Below, one piece after another: positions 1 through 7,972 of a stretch of 64,000 nt of DNA (positions are counted from its first letter, which is position 1; each line of letters starts with the position of its first letter). Origin of the DNA: Caballeronia sp. BR00000012568055. Its GTDB lineage: Bacteria; Pseudomonadota; Gammaproteobacteria; Burkholderiales; Burkholderiaceae. The translations under genes and the position numbers were made by a program. Under the pieces are notes generated by a model. It searched no databases. It was given only the letters and a program-made list of their open reading frames with translations, and was not told where the DNA came from. Location: positions 49,845-113,844 of the forward strand of contig NZ_JAQFVG010000296.1 of NCBI RefSeq assembly GCF_029439455.1, written 5' to 3'.

Positions 1-520
1 TCCCTTTTCGTTGAACGCTTACGAACGCTCGGGCTATCTGAAATCCGCGCCGACGCTCGAAGCGCTCGCGCAGCAATGCGGCATCGATTCGAACGGATTG
101 CGCGAGACCATTGCTTCCTATAACGCTTATGCAAAAGACGGCTTCGATCCGCAATTCCACAAAGGTTCGACGCCCTATAACCGCATTCAGGGCGATGCAT
201 CACACAAGCCGAATCCGTGTCTCGCGCCGATCGTCGATGGCCCGTTTCACGCGGCCAAACTGGTGCCCGGCAGCCTCGGCACCTTCGCCGGTTTATCGAC
301 CGATGCGCGCGCCCGTGTGCTCGATGCATCGCAAGCGCCGATTCCCGGCCTGTTCGCCGTCGGCAACGATGCCGCGAACATGATGGGCGGCCACTATCCC
401 GCAGGCGGCATCACGCTCGGCCCTGCGATGACGTTTGGCTATCTCGCCGGACTCACGCTCGCCGAGCGCGATTCCATCGATCAAATTTCTTCCATTCAAC
501 ACGCAAGGACCATGCAATGA
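1..520 (+). CDS. FAD-dependent dehydrogenase of the fumarate reductase/3-ketosteroid dehydrogenase type, C-terminal part
   Basis: The 5' end lies outside the window; about 173 C-terminal residues remain and the frame is open to base 1. The tail holds the family's C-terminal FAD-binding signature: IPGLFAVGNDAANMMGG followed by HYPAGGITLGPAMTFGYLAG, as in flavocytochrome c fumarate reductases and 3-ketosteroid-delta1-dehydrogenases. Such enzymes desaturate or reduce a C-C bond using FAD. The TGA stop overlaps the ATG of the next gene (ATGA), so the two are probably translationally coupled. The substrate is unknown; the NIPSNAP and TIM-barrel neighbours suggest a small catabolic operon. Confidence 0.8.
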   Translation, partial: PFSLNAYERSGYLKSAPTLEALAQQCGIDSNGLRETIASYNAYAKDGFDPQFHKGSTPYNRIQGDASHKPNPCLAPIVDGPFHAAKLVPGSLGTFAGLSTDARARVLDASQAPIPGLFAVGNDAANMMGGHYPAGGITLGPAMTFGYLAGLTLAERDSIDQISSIQHARTMQ

Positions 521-1128
521 CTCTTTACGACACCGTCACGCTGACCGTCAAACTCGGTACGAACGCGCAAGTTTTCGAGAACATCAAGGCAAGCGGCGAT
601 CAGCCCGGTTCGAAGCTGCTCGGCTGCTGGTATTCGGATATCGGCGCGCTTGGCCGGGTGATGGTGCTGCGCGGTTTCGAATCCGAAACGGCACTGGTCA
701 AGGAACGTCAGCGTTTGCTGCTCGAAGGCAATCCATTCGGCTGCGGTGAATTCATTATGGATATCGAAATAAATAGCTGGTCGCTGTTTCCGTTTCTTCC
801 GCCGATCGAACCGGCCGTGCACGGCGGCATCTATGAAATGCGCGTCTACGGCACCAAGCTTGCGAGCCTGCAACATACGATCGATGCTTGGGAGAACGCG
901 GTGCCGGAACGCACCAAGCGCTCGCCGCTGATCGGCGCGATGTACGCGCTCGATGGCACCGTGCCGCGCTTCCTCAATATCTGGCCGTACAAGGGTGTGG
1001 ACGAACGCTCGCGGATTCGCGCCGAAGCGGTGAAAGACGGCATCTGGCCGCCGAAGGGCGGACCCGCGCATCTGACGACGATGGAATCGACCATCTACAT
1101 GCCCGCGCCGTTCTCGCCGCTGCGCTGA
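517..1128 (+). CDS. NIPSNAP family protein
   Basis: 203 residues starting at the ATG that overlaps the preceding stop. The protein has two ferredoxin-like halves typical of NIPSNAP proteins; the second half begins IYEMRVYGTK and includes WPYKGVDERSRIRAEA, matching the usual pattern of an E-x-R-x-Y start and a W-x-Y-x-x-x-x-x-R helix. NIPSNAP proteins in bacterial catabolic operons have no settled reaction. Here it sits between a flavin dehydrogenase and a TIM-barrel isomerase, so it likely assists the same pathway. The family call is firm; the function is unknown. Confidence 0.8.
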   Translation: MTLYDTVTLTVKLGTNAQVFENIKASGDQPGSKLLGCWYSDIGALGRVMVLRGFESETALVKERQRLLLEGNPFGCGEFIMDIEINSWSLFPFLPPIEPAVHGGIYEMRVYGTKLASLQHTIDAWENAVPERTKRSPLIGAMYALDGTVPRFLNIWPYKGVDERSRIRAEAVKDGIWPPKGGPAHLTTMESTIYMPAPFSPLR

Positions 1129-1146
1129 TATTACGGACTATTGAAT

Positions 1147-1971
1147 ATGCCACGACGCAAACTCTCGCTTTCCGCGCTGACCATTCTCGAACTCACGCCG
1201 CCGCAGATGGTCGAGTGCGCGGCGCTCGCCGGTTACGACTATATCGGCTTGCGATTGCTGCCGGCGACCGATACCGAAGTGCGTCACGAGATCATCGGTG
1301 CGACGGCGTTGAAGCGTGAAACGCTCGCGGCGCTGAAGGACACCGGCATCGGCGTGCTCGATACGGAAATTCTGCGCCTGAAGCCGGATACCGATGTCGC
1401 CGCTTACGAACCGATGCTCGAAACTGCCGCCGAGCTTGGCGCGCGCTATGTGCTCGTCGCCGGCAACGATGCGGATGAGGCGCGCACCGCCGAGCGTCTC
1501 GCCGCACTGTGCGATCTGGCGAAGCCGTACGGCCTGTCGCCATCACTCGAGCCGATGCCGTGGACGGAGGCAAAAGATATCGTGCAGGGCGCGCGCATCG
1601 TGAAGGCTTCGGGGCGCGCGAATACCGGTCTGATCGTCGATCCGATTCACTTCGACCGCGCGGGTTCATCGACCGAAACCTTGCGTCAGCTTCCGCGCGA
1701 GTATTTTGGTTACGTGCAGTTCTGCGACGCGCCCGCCGAGCGTCCCGCCGATCTCGACACGCTGCTGTATCAGGCGCGCTGCGAACGGATGATTCCGGGC
1801 GAGGGCGGGATCGATCTGGCGGGCATTCTGCGGGCGTTGCCGGACGATCTGCCGCTTTCCGTCGAAGTGCCGATGCAGCAGTGGGCGAAGACCGCGAACG
1901 CGCTCGAACGTGCGACGCGCCTGCGTGAGGCCAGCCTGTCGGTGCTCGAACAGACCTATGCGCCGAGTTGA
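1147..1971 (+). CDS. Sugar phosphate isomerase/epimerase-like TIM barrel protein
   Basis: 274 residues from the ATG at 1147; a TTG six bases upstream is a poorer start. The protein is a xylose-isomerase-like TIM barrel (AP endonuclease family 2 fold). Probable divalent-metal ligands lie in SLEPMPW (Glu), LIVDPIHFDRAG (Asp, His), YVQFCDAP and LPLSVEVPM (Glu), in the order expected for this superfamily. Members isomerise or epimerise sugars and keto acids, or act as dehydratases. It follows the NIPSNAP gene by 18 bases and is probably co-transcribed with it. The substrate cannot be read from the sequence. Confidence 0.8.
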   Translation: MPRRKLSLSALTILELTPPQMVECAALAGYDYIGLRLLPATDTEVRHEIIGATALKRETLAALKDTGIGVLDTEILRLKPDTDVAAYEPMLETAAELGARYVLVAGNDADEARTAERLAALCDLAKPYGLSPSLEPMPWTEAKDIVQGARIVKASGRANTGLIVDPIHFDRAGSSTETLRQLPREYFGYVQFCDAPAERPADLDTLLYQARCERMIPGEGGIDLAGILRALPDDLPLSVEVPMQQWAKTANALERATRLREASLSVLEQTYAPS

Positions 1972-2028
1972 ATTCCGACCTTGAATCATGTTCTACTTCC
2001 GCATCGGGACTTCTTATAGATAGGCAAG

Positions 2029-2829
2029 ATGGCTGGAAATCTGGAGCGCGCGCTGTCGATCATCGAGTTATTGGCTAAAAATGGCGGGCGCATGCCGCTC
2101 GCCACCATCGCCGATACGCTGAATATTCCGCGCAGCGGCACGCATCGCCTGCTCGCGATGTTGATCGATGAAGGCTATGTCCGTCAGGACGAGGATCACG
2201 GCGAATATATGCTCGCGCTGAAACTCGTCTCGCTCGCGCTGATTTATCTGTCGACGGGCGGCGTGCTCGATGTGTCGCAGCCGGTGCTCGACCGGCTGGC
2301 GGCGGCATCGGGCGAACTGGCGCGGCTGGGCGTGGTGGAAGACGACCACATTACTTTTGTCGGCAAGGCGCAGGGCGCGAAATCCGGTTTGCGATACGAC
2401 CCCGACATGGGCAGCCAGCCGCCGCTGCACTGCACGGCAAGCGGTCAGGCGTGGCTTTCGTCACTCTCCGATGAAGAAGCGCTCGCGCTGGTTTCGAAGC
2501 AGGGCGGGCTTGGCAAGCCGGGACAGAACGGGCCGAAAGCGCCGCGAACCATCAAAGACTTTCTCGCCGATCTGCACGCGGCCCGCGAGCGCGGCTACGG
2601 CATCGCGAGCGAAACCTATGAAGCCGGCATGACGTCGATGGCCGCGCCGATCCATCATCCGGTGACGGGCGTAGTGGTCGGCGTGGTGAGCCTCGCCGGA
2701 CCGACCAGCCGTTTGCCCGATGCGCGCCTTGCAGCGCTCGCGCCGGCGTTGCTGGAAGCGGCATCGGATATGAGCGCGGCTACGTTGAGTTCGCCGTATT
2801 TCAAGCGGCCCGCGGTGGCGACGGTGTGA
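2029..2829 (+). CDS. IclR family transcriptional regulator
   Basis: 266 residues. An N-terminal winged helix (about residues 5-65, including LATIADTLNIPRSGTHRLLAML) is followed by the IclR effector-binding domain (about 80-250) with the typical LHCTASGQAWLSSLSDEEAL and GIASETYEAGMTSMAAPI segments. IclR proteins are dimeric repressors or activators that bind small metabolites. It lies 57 bases downstream of the isomerase gene on the same strand, and probably controls the operon ahead of it. The ligand is unknown. Confidence 0.9.
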   Translation: MAGNLERALSIIELLAKNGGRMPLATIADTLNIPRSGTHRLLAMLIDEGYVRQDEDHGEYMLALKLVSLALIYLSTGGVLDVSQPVLDRLAAASGELARLGVVEDDHITFVGKAQGAKSGLRYDPDMGSQPPLHCTASGQAWLSSLSDEEALALVSKQGGLGKPGQNGPKAPRTIKDFLADLHAARERGYGIASETYEAGMTSMAAPIHHPVTGVVVGVVSLAGPTSRLPDARLAALAPALLEAASDMSAATLSSPYFKRPAVATV

Positions 2830-2901
2830 TTTTGTCGTTTTGGCTTATGCCGAACGGGGGAACTTACGCACGCTCGGACCCCGCGCTATGATGTTTTCAC
2901 T

Positions 2902-3117
2902 ATGAAACGAGATATTCAAATGCCCACTCCGCTCGATCCGATCGTGTCCGAGTTTGCCACCGTTGAAGAGGCCGAGGCTTATGACAAGTGGTTTCGCGAG
3001 AAAGTACGCCGGTCGATGGCGGATACGCGGCCTCGGATTCCGCATGAGGAGGTGATGGCGGAAATTCGCGCCAAGCTAGAAGCCAAAATAAAAGAGAAGG
3101 AGCGGTCCCAATCTTGA
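2902..3117 (+). CDS. Antitoxin of a PaaA2/stability-determinant type toxin-antitoxin pair
   Basis: 71 residues, strongly charged. The body PLDPIVSEFATVEEAEAYD followed by a WF-x-EKV segment, DTRPRIPHEEVMAEI and a basic helical tail matches the stability-determinant/PaaA2 antitoxin family, which are largely disordered proteins that wrap a ParE-fold toxin. Position supports this: it is immediately upstream of a ParE-like toxin gene and their codons overlap. A second possible ATG at 2920 would remove six residues. These antitoxins usually repress their own promoter, but this family lacks a clear DNA-binding domain, so autoregulation is uncertain. Confidence 0.8.
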   Translation: MKRDIQMPTPLDPIVSEFATVEEAEAYDKWFREKVRRSMADTRPRIPHEEVMAEIRAKLEAKIKEKERSQS

Positions 3118-3398
3118 TTTTGGCAATTCGTTGGACTCTAGACGCACTTGACGACCTCGACCAGCTCACTGATTACATCGCCGAACATAATCCTCGGGCA
3201 GCCATGTCGATGTTCGAAACCATTGAAAACGCCGTAATGCCTGTTTCGATCACGCCTTTTTTGTTTCGATCGGGCCGTGAGCCGGGCACACGCGAGATCG
3301 TTGCACACCCGAATTACATTGTGGTGTATCGCGTAATGGACGAATGGATAGAAATCGTCAACGTGCTTCACGCGCGACAGCGCTATCCATTTGATTGA
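3114..3398 (+). CDS. ParE/RelE superfamily toxin
   Basis: 94 residues. The start is a TTG that overlaps the antitoxin stop (TTGA), which suggests translational coupling and low toxin synthesis. The fold signature is clear: an IRWTLDALDDLDQLTDYIAEH helical start, then GTREIVAHPNYIVVYRV and a final VLHARQRYP strand, as in ParE toxins. ParE toxins act on DNA gyrase and related RelE toxins cleave mRNA; this one is closer to ParE by the end motif. No further gene belongs to the pair. Confidence 0.85.
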   Translation: MILAIRWTLDALDDLDQLTDYIAEHNPRAAMSMFETIENAVMPVSITPFLFRSGREPGTREIVAHPNYIVVYRVMDEWIEIVNVLHARQRYPFD

Positions 3399-3500
3399 AC
3401 CAGGGCGGCCGCGCATAAAGGACCGTGCAGTCGCCACCTAATCGCCACCTCTTGAACTATCCTTCTCGCATACCCCGCGCCGCGAGAACCCGCTCCCATC

Positions 3501-4934
3501 ATGCACGCAGCATCCGTACGCGATATCGACGATCTGCCGTCGCCGCGCGGTTTGCCGCTGATCGGCAATCTGCACCAGCTTGATCCCGCGACGCGTCATC
3601 GGACGCTGGAACGCTGGGCCGCCGAACTCGGCACGCCTTACATGTTCCACCTCGGACGCATACCTGTTACGGTCTGGTCGGACAGCGAACTGGCGCAAGC
3701 AGTCATGCGCGAACGGCCGCATAAATACCGGCGTTTCGATCGGATCGAAAGCATTCTGGAAGAGTGCGGCTGCAACGGTTTATTCTCGGCCGAGGGACAG
3801 GCATGGGAGCCGCAACGCCGCCTCGTGATGCAGGCGCTGTCGATCAATCACATCAAGGCGTTCTATCCGACGCTCGCCGCGATCACCGAGCGCCTGTGAC
3901 GCCGCTGGGAAGCGTCGGCGCGCGCGGATCGCACGATCGACATGATCGACGATCTGAAGCGTTTTACCGTCGATGTCACCAGCGCGCTCGCGTTCGGCGA
4001 AGACCCGAATACGCTGGAAAAAGAGCGCGGTCTGATTCGGGAACATCTGACTCAGTTGCTGCCGATGCTCATGTTTCGCCTGAACGCGCCATTTGCCTAT
4101 TGGCACTACATACGTTTCGCGCGAGACCGGCGATTCGACCGCGCGATGATCGAAGTGCATCGCTATGTGCGCGCGCTGATGATGCGCACGCGTGAACGCA
4201 TGCGCGCCGATGCTGTATCGATGGAGCAGGACAGCGCGCCGCGTAATCTGCTCGAAGCCATGCTCGCGTTACAGGACGCGCCCGGCTCGGCCATCACCGA
4301 TGACACCGTCGCCGCCAACGTCCTGACCTTGCTGGTCGCAGGCGAGGACACGACGGCGACGTCGATTGCCTGGGCGCTGCGCTTTCTCGGCACCGATGAT
4401 GCACTGCAAGCACGCGTTGCCGCGCACGCGCGCGCCGTACTCGGCGGCGCATCCGTGTGCGCGAGCTATCAGGCGGCACGCGATCTCGATCTCTGCGAAG
4501 CGGTCTGCACCGAAGCGACGCGCCTGCATCCGATCGCGCCGTATGTATCGTTCGAGCCGTTGGAAGACGTGTGTCTGCAAGGCGTTCGTTTGCCGAAGGG
4601 CGCCAAGCTATTTTTTCTGAATCGCCCGCCGATGATGGATGCGGCGAATTTCTCCGATCCATCGCGCTACGATCCCGACCGCTGGCTGCACAACGACGCA
4701 CCCGATGCGGTCCACGCAAGCCGCGCGTACATGCAGTTTGGCGCGGGTCCGCGCGTGTGCCCGGGGCGTCATCTGGCGTCCGTGGAAATGCGGCTCGTGA
4801 TCTCGATGCTGATGGCGAATTTCTCTGCGCGCATCGCCATGAACGCGGCGGATATCACCGAAGTGTGCGCGTTCGCCACCCGCCCGAGCGCCATGCCCAT
4901 GCGTCTTGCCCTGCGCGATGTCGCGATCGTTTAA
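3501..4934 (+). pseudogene. Cytochrome P450, interrupted by one in-frame TGA
   Basis: Two open segments (3501-3899 and 3942-4934) lie in the same frame and together give a full-length P450 of about 477 residues. The only break is TGA at 3897-3899, codon 133, in the context ITERL-stop-RRWEA. Downstream, all landmarks are intact: the I-helix oxygen-binding motif AGEDTTATS, the ExxR motif EATR, and the haem-binding loop FGAGPRVCPGRHLA with its cysteine ligand. A single substitution (for example CGA or TGG to TGA) explains it. Either the gene is inactive, or a haem-containing fragment is made from the internal ATG at 3942; the latter would lack the N-terminal fold and is unlikely to work. Confidence 0.85.
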
Positions 4935-4990
4935 GATCTGCGCCGCAAGCGCTCGCGTGTGCCTGTGCATTCAAAATACAAAGGTGGGAA

Positions 4991-5626
4991 TTGGCAACTG
5001 CAATCATCCAATTCGACGACCGCCCGGCCGAGTCGCTGGCGCCGTTCGTCGAACTCGTGCGACGCAACCAGCGCTACGCCGCCGCGCACGGCTACGATCA
5101 TCTGTTTATCGACGAAATAGACCTTGATATACCGATGTTCTGGGTCAAGCCTTTCCTCGTGGCCGATTTACTGGCCACGCGATACGACACCGTGCTATGG
5201 CTCGATACCGACGCCGTCGTTCACAACCTGACGCGCACCGTAGAGAGCCTCTTCACGGACGCCGCCGCGATGGTTTTCTCGCCCGATAACCCGCTTTGGC
5301 AATCGACATTCAATGCGGGCGTTTTCGCATGCAATAAACCCGCGCTGCCGATACTGCGCGAATGGTGCGATCGCTACCCGAAAGAGCAATGGCTCAAAAA
5401 CGAGCGCGGCGAGTGGAAATGTCTGCACGAACAATGGGCCGGGCCGGCGTTCGAGCAGGGCGCATTTGTCGAGTCGATTCTGCCGAAATACGCCGAAACC
5501 GGCTTGCTGAAATCATTGCCGTGGACGACATTGCAAAGTCCGTTGCCAACGGAAGACGCGTTCTCGCTGCACTTCTCCGCGTACTTCAAGTGGAACATTG
5601 AACTGTATCTGGCGGCGAATGCCTGA
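4991..5626 (+). CDS. Small GT-A type glycosyltransferase (galactosyltransferase GMA12/MNN10-like)
   Basis: 211 residues from a TTG at 4991, preceded by a good ribosome binding site (aaggtggga). Sequence signs of a nucleotide-sugar transferase are YDTVLWLDTDAVVHN, which carries the metal-binding DxD motif, FNAGVFACN, and an acidic/aromatic region with EQGAF and a final HFSAY histidine. The N-terminal RRNQRYAAAHGYDHLFI matches the GMA12/MNN10-type fold. It starts 56 bases after the broken P450 gene. Acceptor and sugar are not predictable; there are no other glycan genes next to it. Confidence 0.75.
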   Translation: MATAIIQFDDRPAESLAPFVELVRRNQRYAAAHGYDHLFIDEIDLDIPMFWVKPFLVADLLATRYDTVLWLDTDAVVHNLTRTVESLFTDAAAMVFSPDNPLWQSTFNAGVFACNKPALPILREWCDRYPKEQWLKNERGEWKCLHEQWAGPAFEQGAFVESILPKYAETGLLKSLPWTTLQSPLPTEDAFSLHFSAYFKWNIELYLAANA

Positions 5627-5635
5627 GCCCCTGCG

Positions 5636-6238
5636 CTACGGCAAATCGCTGCCTGTCGCCATCCATAACACTTCGGCATCGTCGTCACTGGTCGAAATCG
5701 CGGCGTGGCCCGTGCGGCTGTCGAAGTAGATGCTGTCGCCTGCATTCAGATGCGTTGGCGCGTAGAGTTCGGAGTACAGACACACGCTGCCGCTGATCAC
5801 ATACAGAAACTCTTCGCCTTCGTGGCGGCCCCAATCGTCGAAGGCATCGAGCGTGTGGGCGGAAATGCGGATGCGAAACGGCAACATGGCTTTATGCGCG
5901 AGTTCGGTCGCAAGCAGTTCCATCTGATAACCGCGATACGCATGGCGCTGCCCCTCATCGCGGCGCGTGAGCGCACGCCGTCCGCTGGCGCTCGGCGCGG
6001 GCGCGCTGCCGAACAATTCCGCCAGATCGATCCGCAAACCGCGTACGATTTTCTGCAGCACGTCGAAAGTGGGTGACATCAGCCCGTTTTCGATCTTCGA
6101 CAACGACGAACGCGATACGCCGCACAGCCGGCTCGCCGTATCGAGCGTGAGATCGAGCGCCAGACGCGCTGCTTTCACGCGCCGTCCGAGATCAACAGCA
6201 GAGGCTTCAGTCGATGTATTCATGCGTGGGCTGGACAT
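5636..6238 (-). CDS. XRE-family regulator with C-terminal cupin domain
   Basis: 200 residues from the ATG at 6238. A helix-turn-helix (about residues 17-72, with LTLDTASRLCGVSRSSLSKIENG) is followed by a cupin sensor domain (about 105-195, with WGRHEGEEFLYVISGSVCLY and LNAGDSIYFDS). This architecture is common in repressors of amino acid and polyamine catabolism. The gene is divergent from the aldehyde dehydrogenase/oxidase pair, and an inverted repeat at 6257-6278 lies just upstream of its start, so it probably controls both itself and that operon. A second in-frame ATG at 6223 is possible. Confidence 0.88.
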   Translation of the reverse strand: MSSPRMNTSTEASAVDLGRRVKAARLALDLTLDTASRLCGVSRSSLSKIENGLMSPTFDVLQKIVRGLRIDLAELFGSAPAPSASGRRALTRRDEGQRHAYRGYQMELLATELAHKAMLPFRIRISAHTLDAFDDWGRHEGEEFLYVISGSVCLYSELYAPTHLNAGDSIYFDSRTGHAAISTSDDDAEVLWMATGSDLP

Positions 6239-6256
6239 GGCTGATACTTGATTTTG

Positions 6257-6278
6257 TTTCCGATCATAACATCGGAAA
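6257..6278. promoter_or_regulatory. Inverted repeat, candidate operator of the XRE-cupin regulator
   Basis: Perfect 8-bp arms TTTCCGAT and ATCGGAAA are separated by 6 bases. The site is 18 bp before the regulator's start codon, in the divergent intergenic region, a position that would allow autoregulation. Binding is inferred, not shown. Confidence 0.5.
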
Positions 6279-6350
6279 TAAGCGCCGTCGGATGCTTTAA
6301 CGCACGCAAAATGCACCATGAATTAAGGGTCAACCCGAATATTGACGTCG

Positions 6351-6379
6351 TTGTGAGCACACGCGACAACGCGTATAGT
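6351..6379 (+). promoter_or_regulatory. Candidate sigma-70 promoter of the ALDH-oxidase operon
   Basis: A -35 like TTGTGA and a -10 TATAGT are separated by exactly 17 bases, about 40 bases before the GTG start of the dehydrogenase gene. A short repeat GTTTC-N6-GAAAC (6388-6403) lies just downstream of the -10, where a repressor could act. Confidence 0.45.
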
Positions 6380-6420
6380 CAGCGGAGGTTTCCTATCCGA
6401 AACATCAAAAGGATTACATC

Positions 6421-7920
6421 GTGGACGCAAAATCGATTCTTTCCGATCTCGGCATCGCCAGTCTCGCGGATGCCGGCGATATGACGGTCACGTCTCCCGT
6501 CACAGGCGACGTCATCGGGCGCGTGGCTCAGCACACTGCCGCCGATGTCGATGCCAAACTCGCCCGCGCCCGCGATGCCTTCGCGCAGTGGCGCAATGTT
6601 CCCGCGCCACGCCGGGGCGAGCTGGTGCGTCTGCTCGGCAATCGTCTGCGTGAAAAGAAGGCCGCGCTCGGCCGGCTGGTGTCGCTGGAGGCGGGCAAGA
6701 TTCTTCAGGAAGGGCTGGGCGAAGTGCAGGAAATGATCGATATCTGCGACTTTGCCGTAGGTCTGTCGCGGCAGCTTTATGGCCTGACGATCGCATCCGA
6801 ACGGCCGGGGCATCGGATGGCGGAAACGTGGCATCCGTTCGGCGTCTGCACCATTATTTCAGCGTTCAATTTTCCGGTCGCCGTGTGGTCGTGGAACGCG
6901 GCGCTCGCGCTGGTCTGTGGCAATGCGGTCGTGTGGAAGCCATCGGAGAAAACGCCGCTCACGGCGCTTGCTGTGGACCGCATTCTGCGCGACGCCATCG
7001 AAGAATTCGGCGATGCGCCGGAAGGCCTCGCGTCGGTCGTGATCGGCGGGCGTGATATCGGCGCGCAACTCGTGGCGGACAAGCGCTCGGACATCGTCAG
7101 CGCGACCGGCAGCACGGAAATGGGCCGCGCGGTGGGCGTCGAAGTGGCGCGCCGTTTCGGCCGTTCGATTCTCGAACTCGGCGGCAATAACGCGGGCATC
7201 GTATCGCAGACGGCGAATCGAGATCTTGCGCTGCGGGGCATCTTGTTTTCGGCGGTCGGCACGGCGGGACAGCGCTGCACATCGCTGCGCCGATTGTTCG
7301 TGCACGAAAGTATTTACGATGACACCATCGCGCAACTCAAGGCGCTGTACGCCAAAGTGCCGATCGGCAATCCGCTGCAAGATGGCGTGCTGATGGGACC
7401 GCTTATCGACGTGCAAGCCTTCGCTTGCATGCAGGATGCAATCGAGCAAGCGAAGGGCGAAGGCGGCAAGGTGACCGGCGGCGAACGCGTTCCGGTGGCG
7501 GGCTGCGAAAACGGCTATTACGTGCGGCCCGCGCTGGTCGAAATGCCGTCGCAAACCGACGTCGTGCTGAAAGAAACGTTCGCGCCGATCCTCTACGTGA
7601 TGCGCTACAGCGATTTCGATGAAGCCATCGCCGCGAACAATGCCGCCGCGCACGGTCTATCGTCGTGCGCCTTCACGACCGACCTGCGCGAAGCGGAGCG
7701 CTTTCTGTCGGCGTCGGGCAGCGATTGCGGCATCGCCAATGTGAATATCGGGCCGAGCGGCGCGGAAATCGGCGGCGCATTCGGCGGCGAAAAAGAAACC
7801 GGCGGTGGACGCGAGTCGGGCTCGGACGCGTGGAAAGCGTACATGCGACGCGCGACCAACACCATCAACTACTCGTCCGCGTTGCCGCTGGCCCAAGGCA
7901 TCGACTTCAACATCGGCTGA
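6421..7920 (+). CDS. amaB: ALDH7-type aldehyde dehydrogenase (probable piperidine-6-carboxylate/aminoadipate semialdehyde dehydrogenase)
   Basis: 499 residues from a GTG start. The protein has the NAD(P)-dependent aldehyde dehydrogenase fold with general base Glu252 in ILELGGNNAG and catalytic Cys286 in GTAGQRCTSLRR. The ISAFNFPVAVWSWN segment and LELGGNNA are typical of the ALDH7/antiquitin subgroup, which oxidises alpha-aminoadipate semialdehyde (in equilibrium with piperidine-6-carboxylate) in lysine catabolism. The next gene is a DAO-type flavin oxidase, as in amaB-amaA pairs that degrade L-pipecolate. The subfamily call is fairly firm; the substrate is inferred from family and context. 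Confidence 0.85.
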   Translation: MDAKSILSDLGIASLADAGDMTVTSPVTGDVIGRVAQHTAADVDAKLARARDAFAQWRNVPAPRRGELVRLLGNRLREKKAALGRLVSLEAGKILQEGLGEVQEMIDICDFAVGLSRQLYGLTIASERPGHRMAETWHPFGVCTIISAFNFPVAVWSWNAALALVCGNAVVWKPSEKTPLTALAVDRILRDAIEEFGDAPEGLASVVIGGRDIGAQLVADKRSDIVSATGSTEMGRAVGVEVARRFGRSILELGGNNAGIVSQTANRDLALRGILFSAVGTAGQRCTSLRRLFVHESIYDDTIAQLKALYAKVPIGNPLQDGVLMGPLIDVQAFACMQDAIEQAKGEGGKVTGGERVPVAGCENGYYVRPALVEMPSQTDVVLKETFAPILYVMRYSDFDEAIAANNAAAHGLSSCAFTTDLREAERFLSASGSDCGIANVNIGPSGAEIGGAFGGEKETGGGRESGSDAWKAYMRRATNTINYSSALPLAQGIDFNIG

Positions 7921-7972
7921 ACGCCTGCGCGTCTGCGACATTCCCGTGTAAGAACCGAGCAACGGAGGCGGC

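Noticed and set aside
3899..3942. Frameshift in the P450 gene
   Set aside because: Both parts are in the same reading frame, so the break is a stop codon, not a shift.
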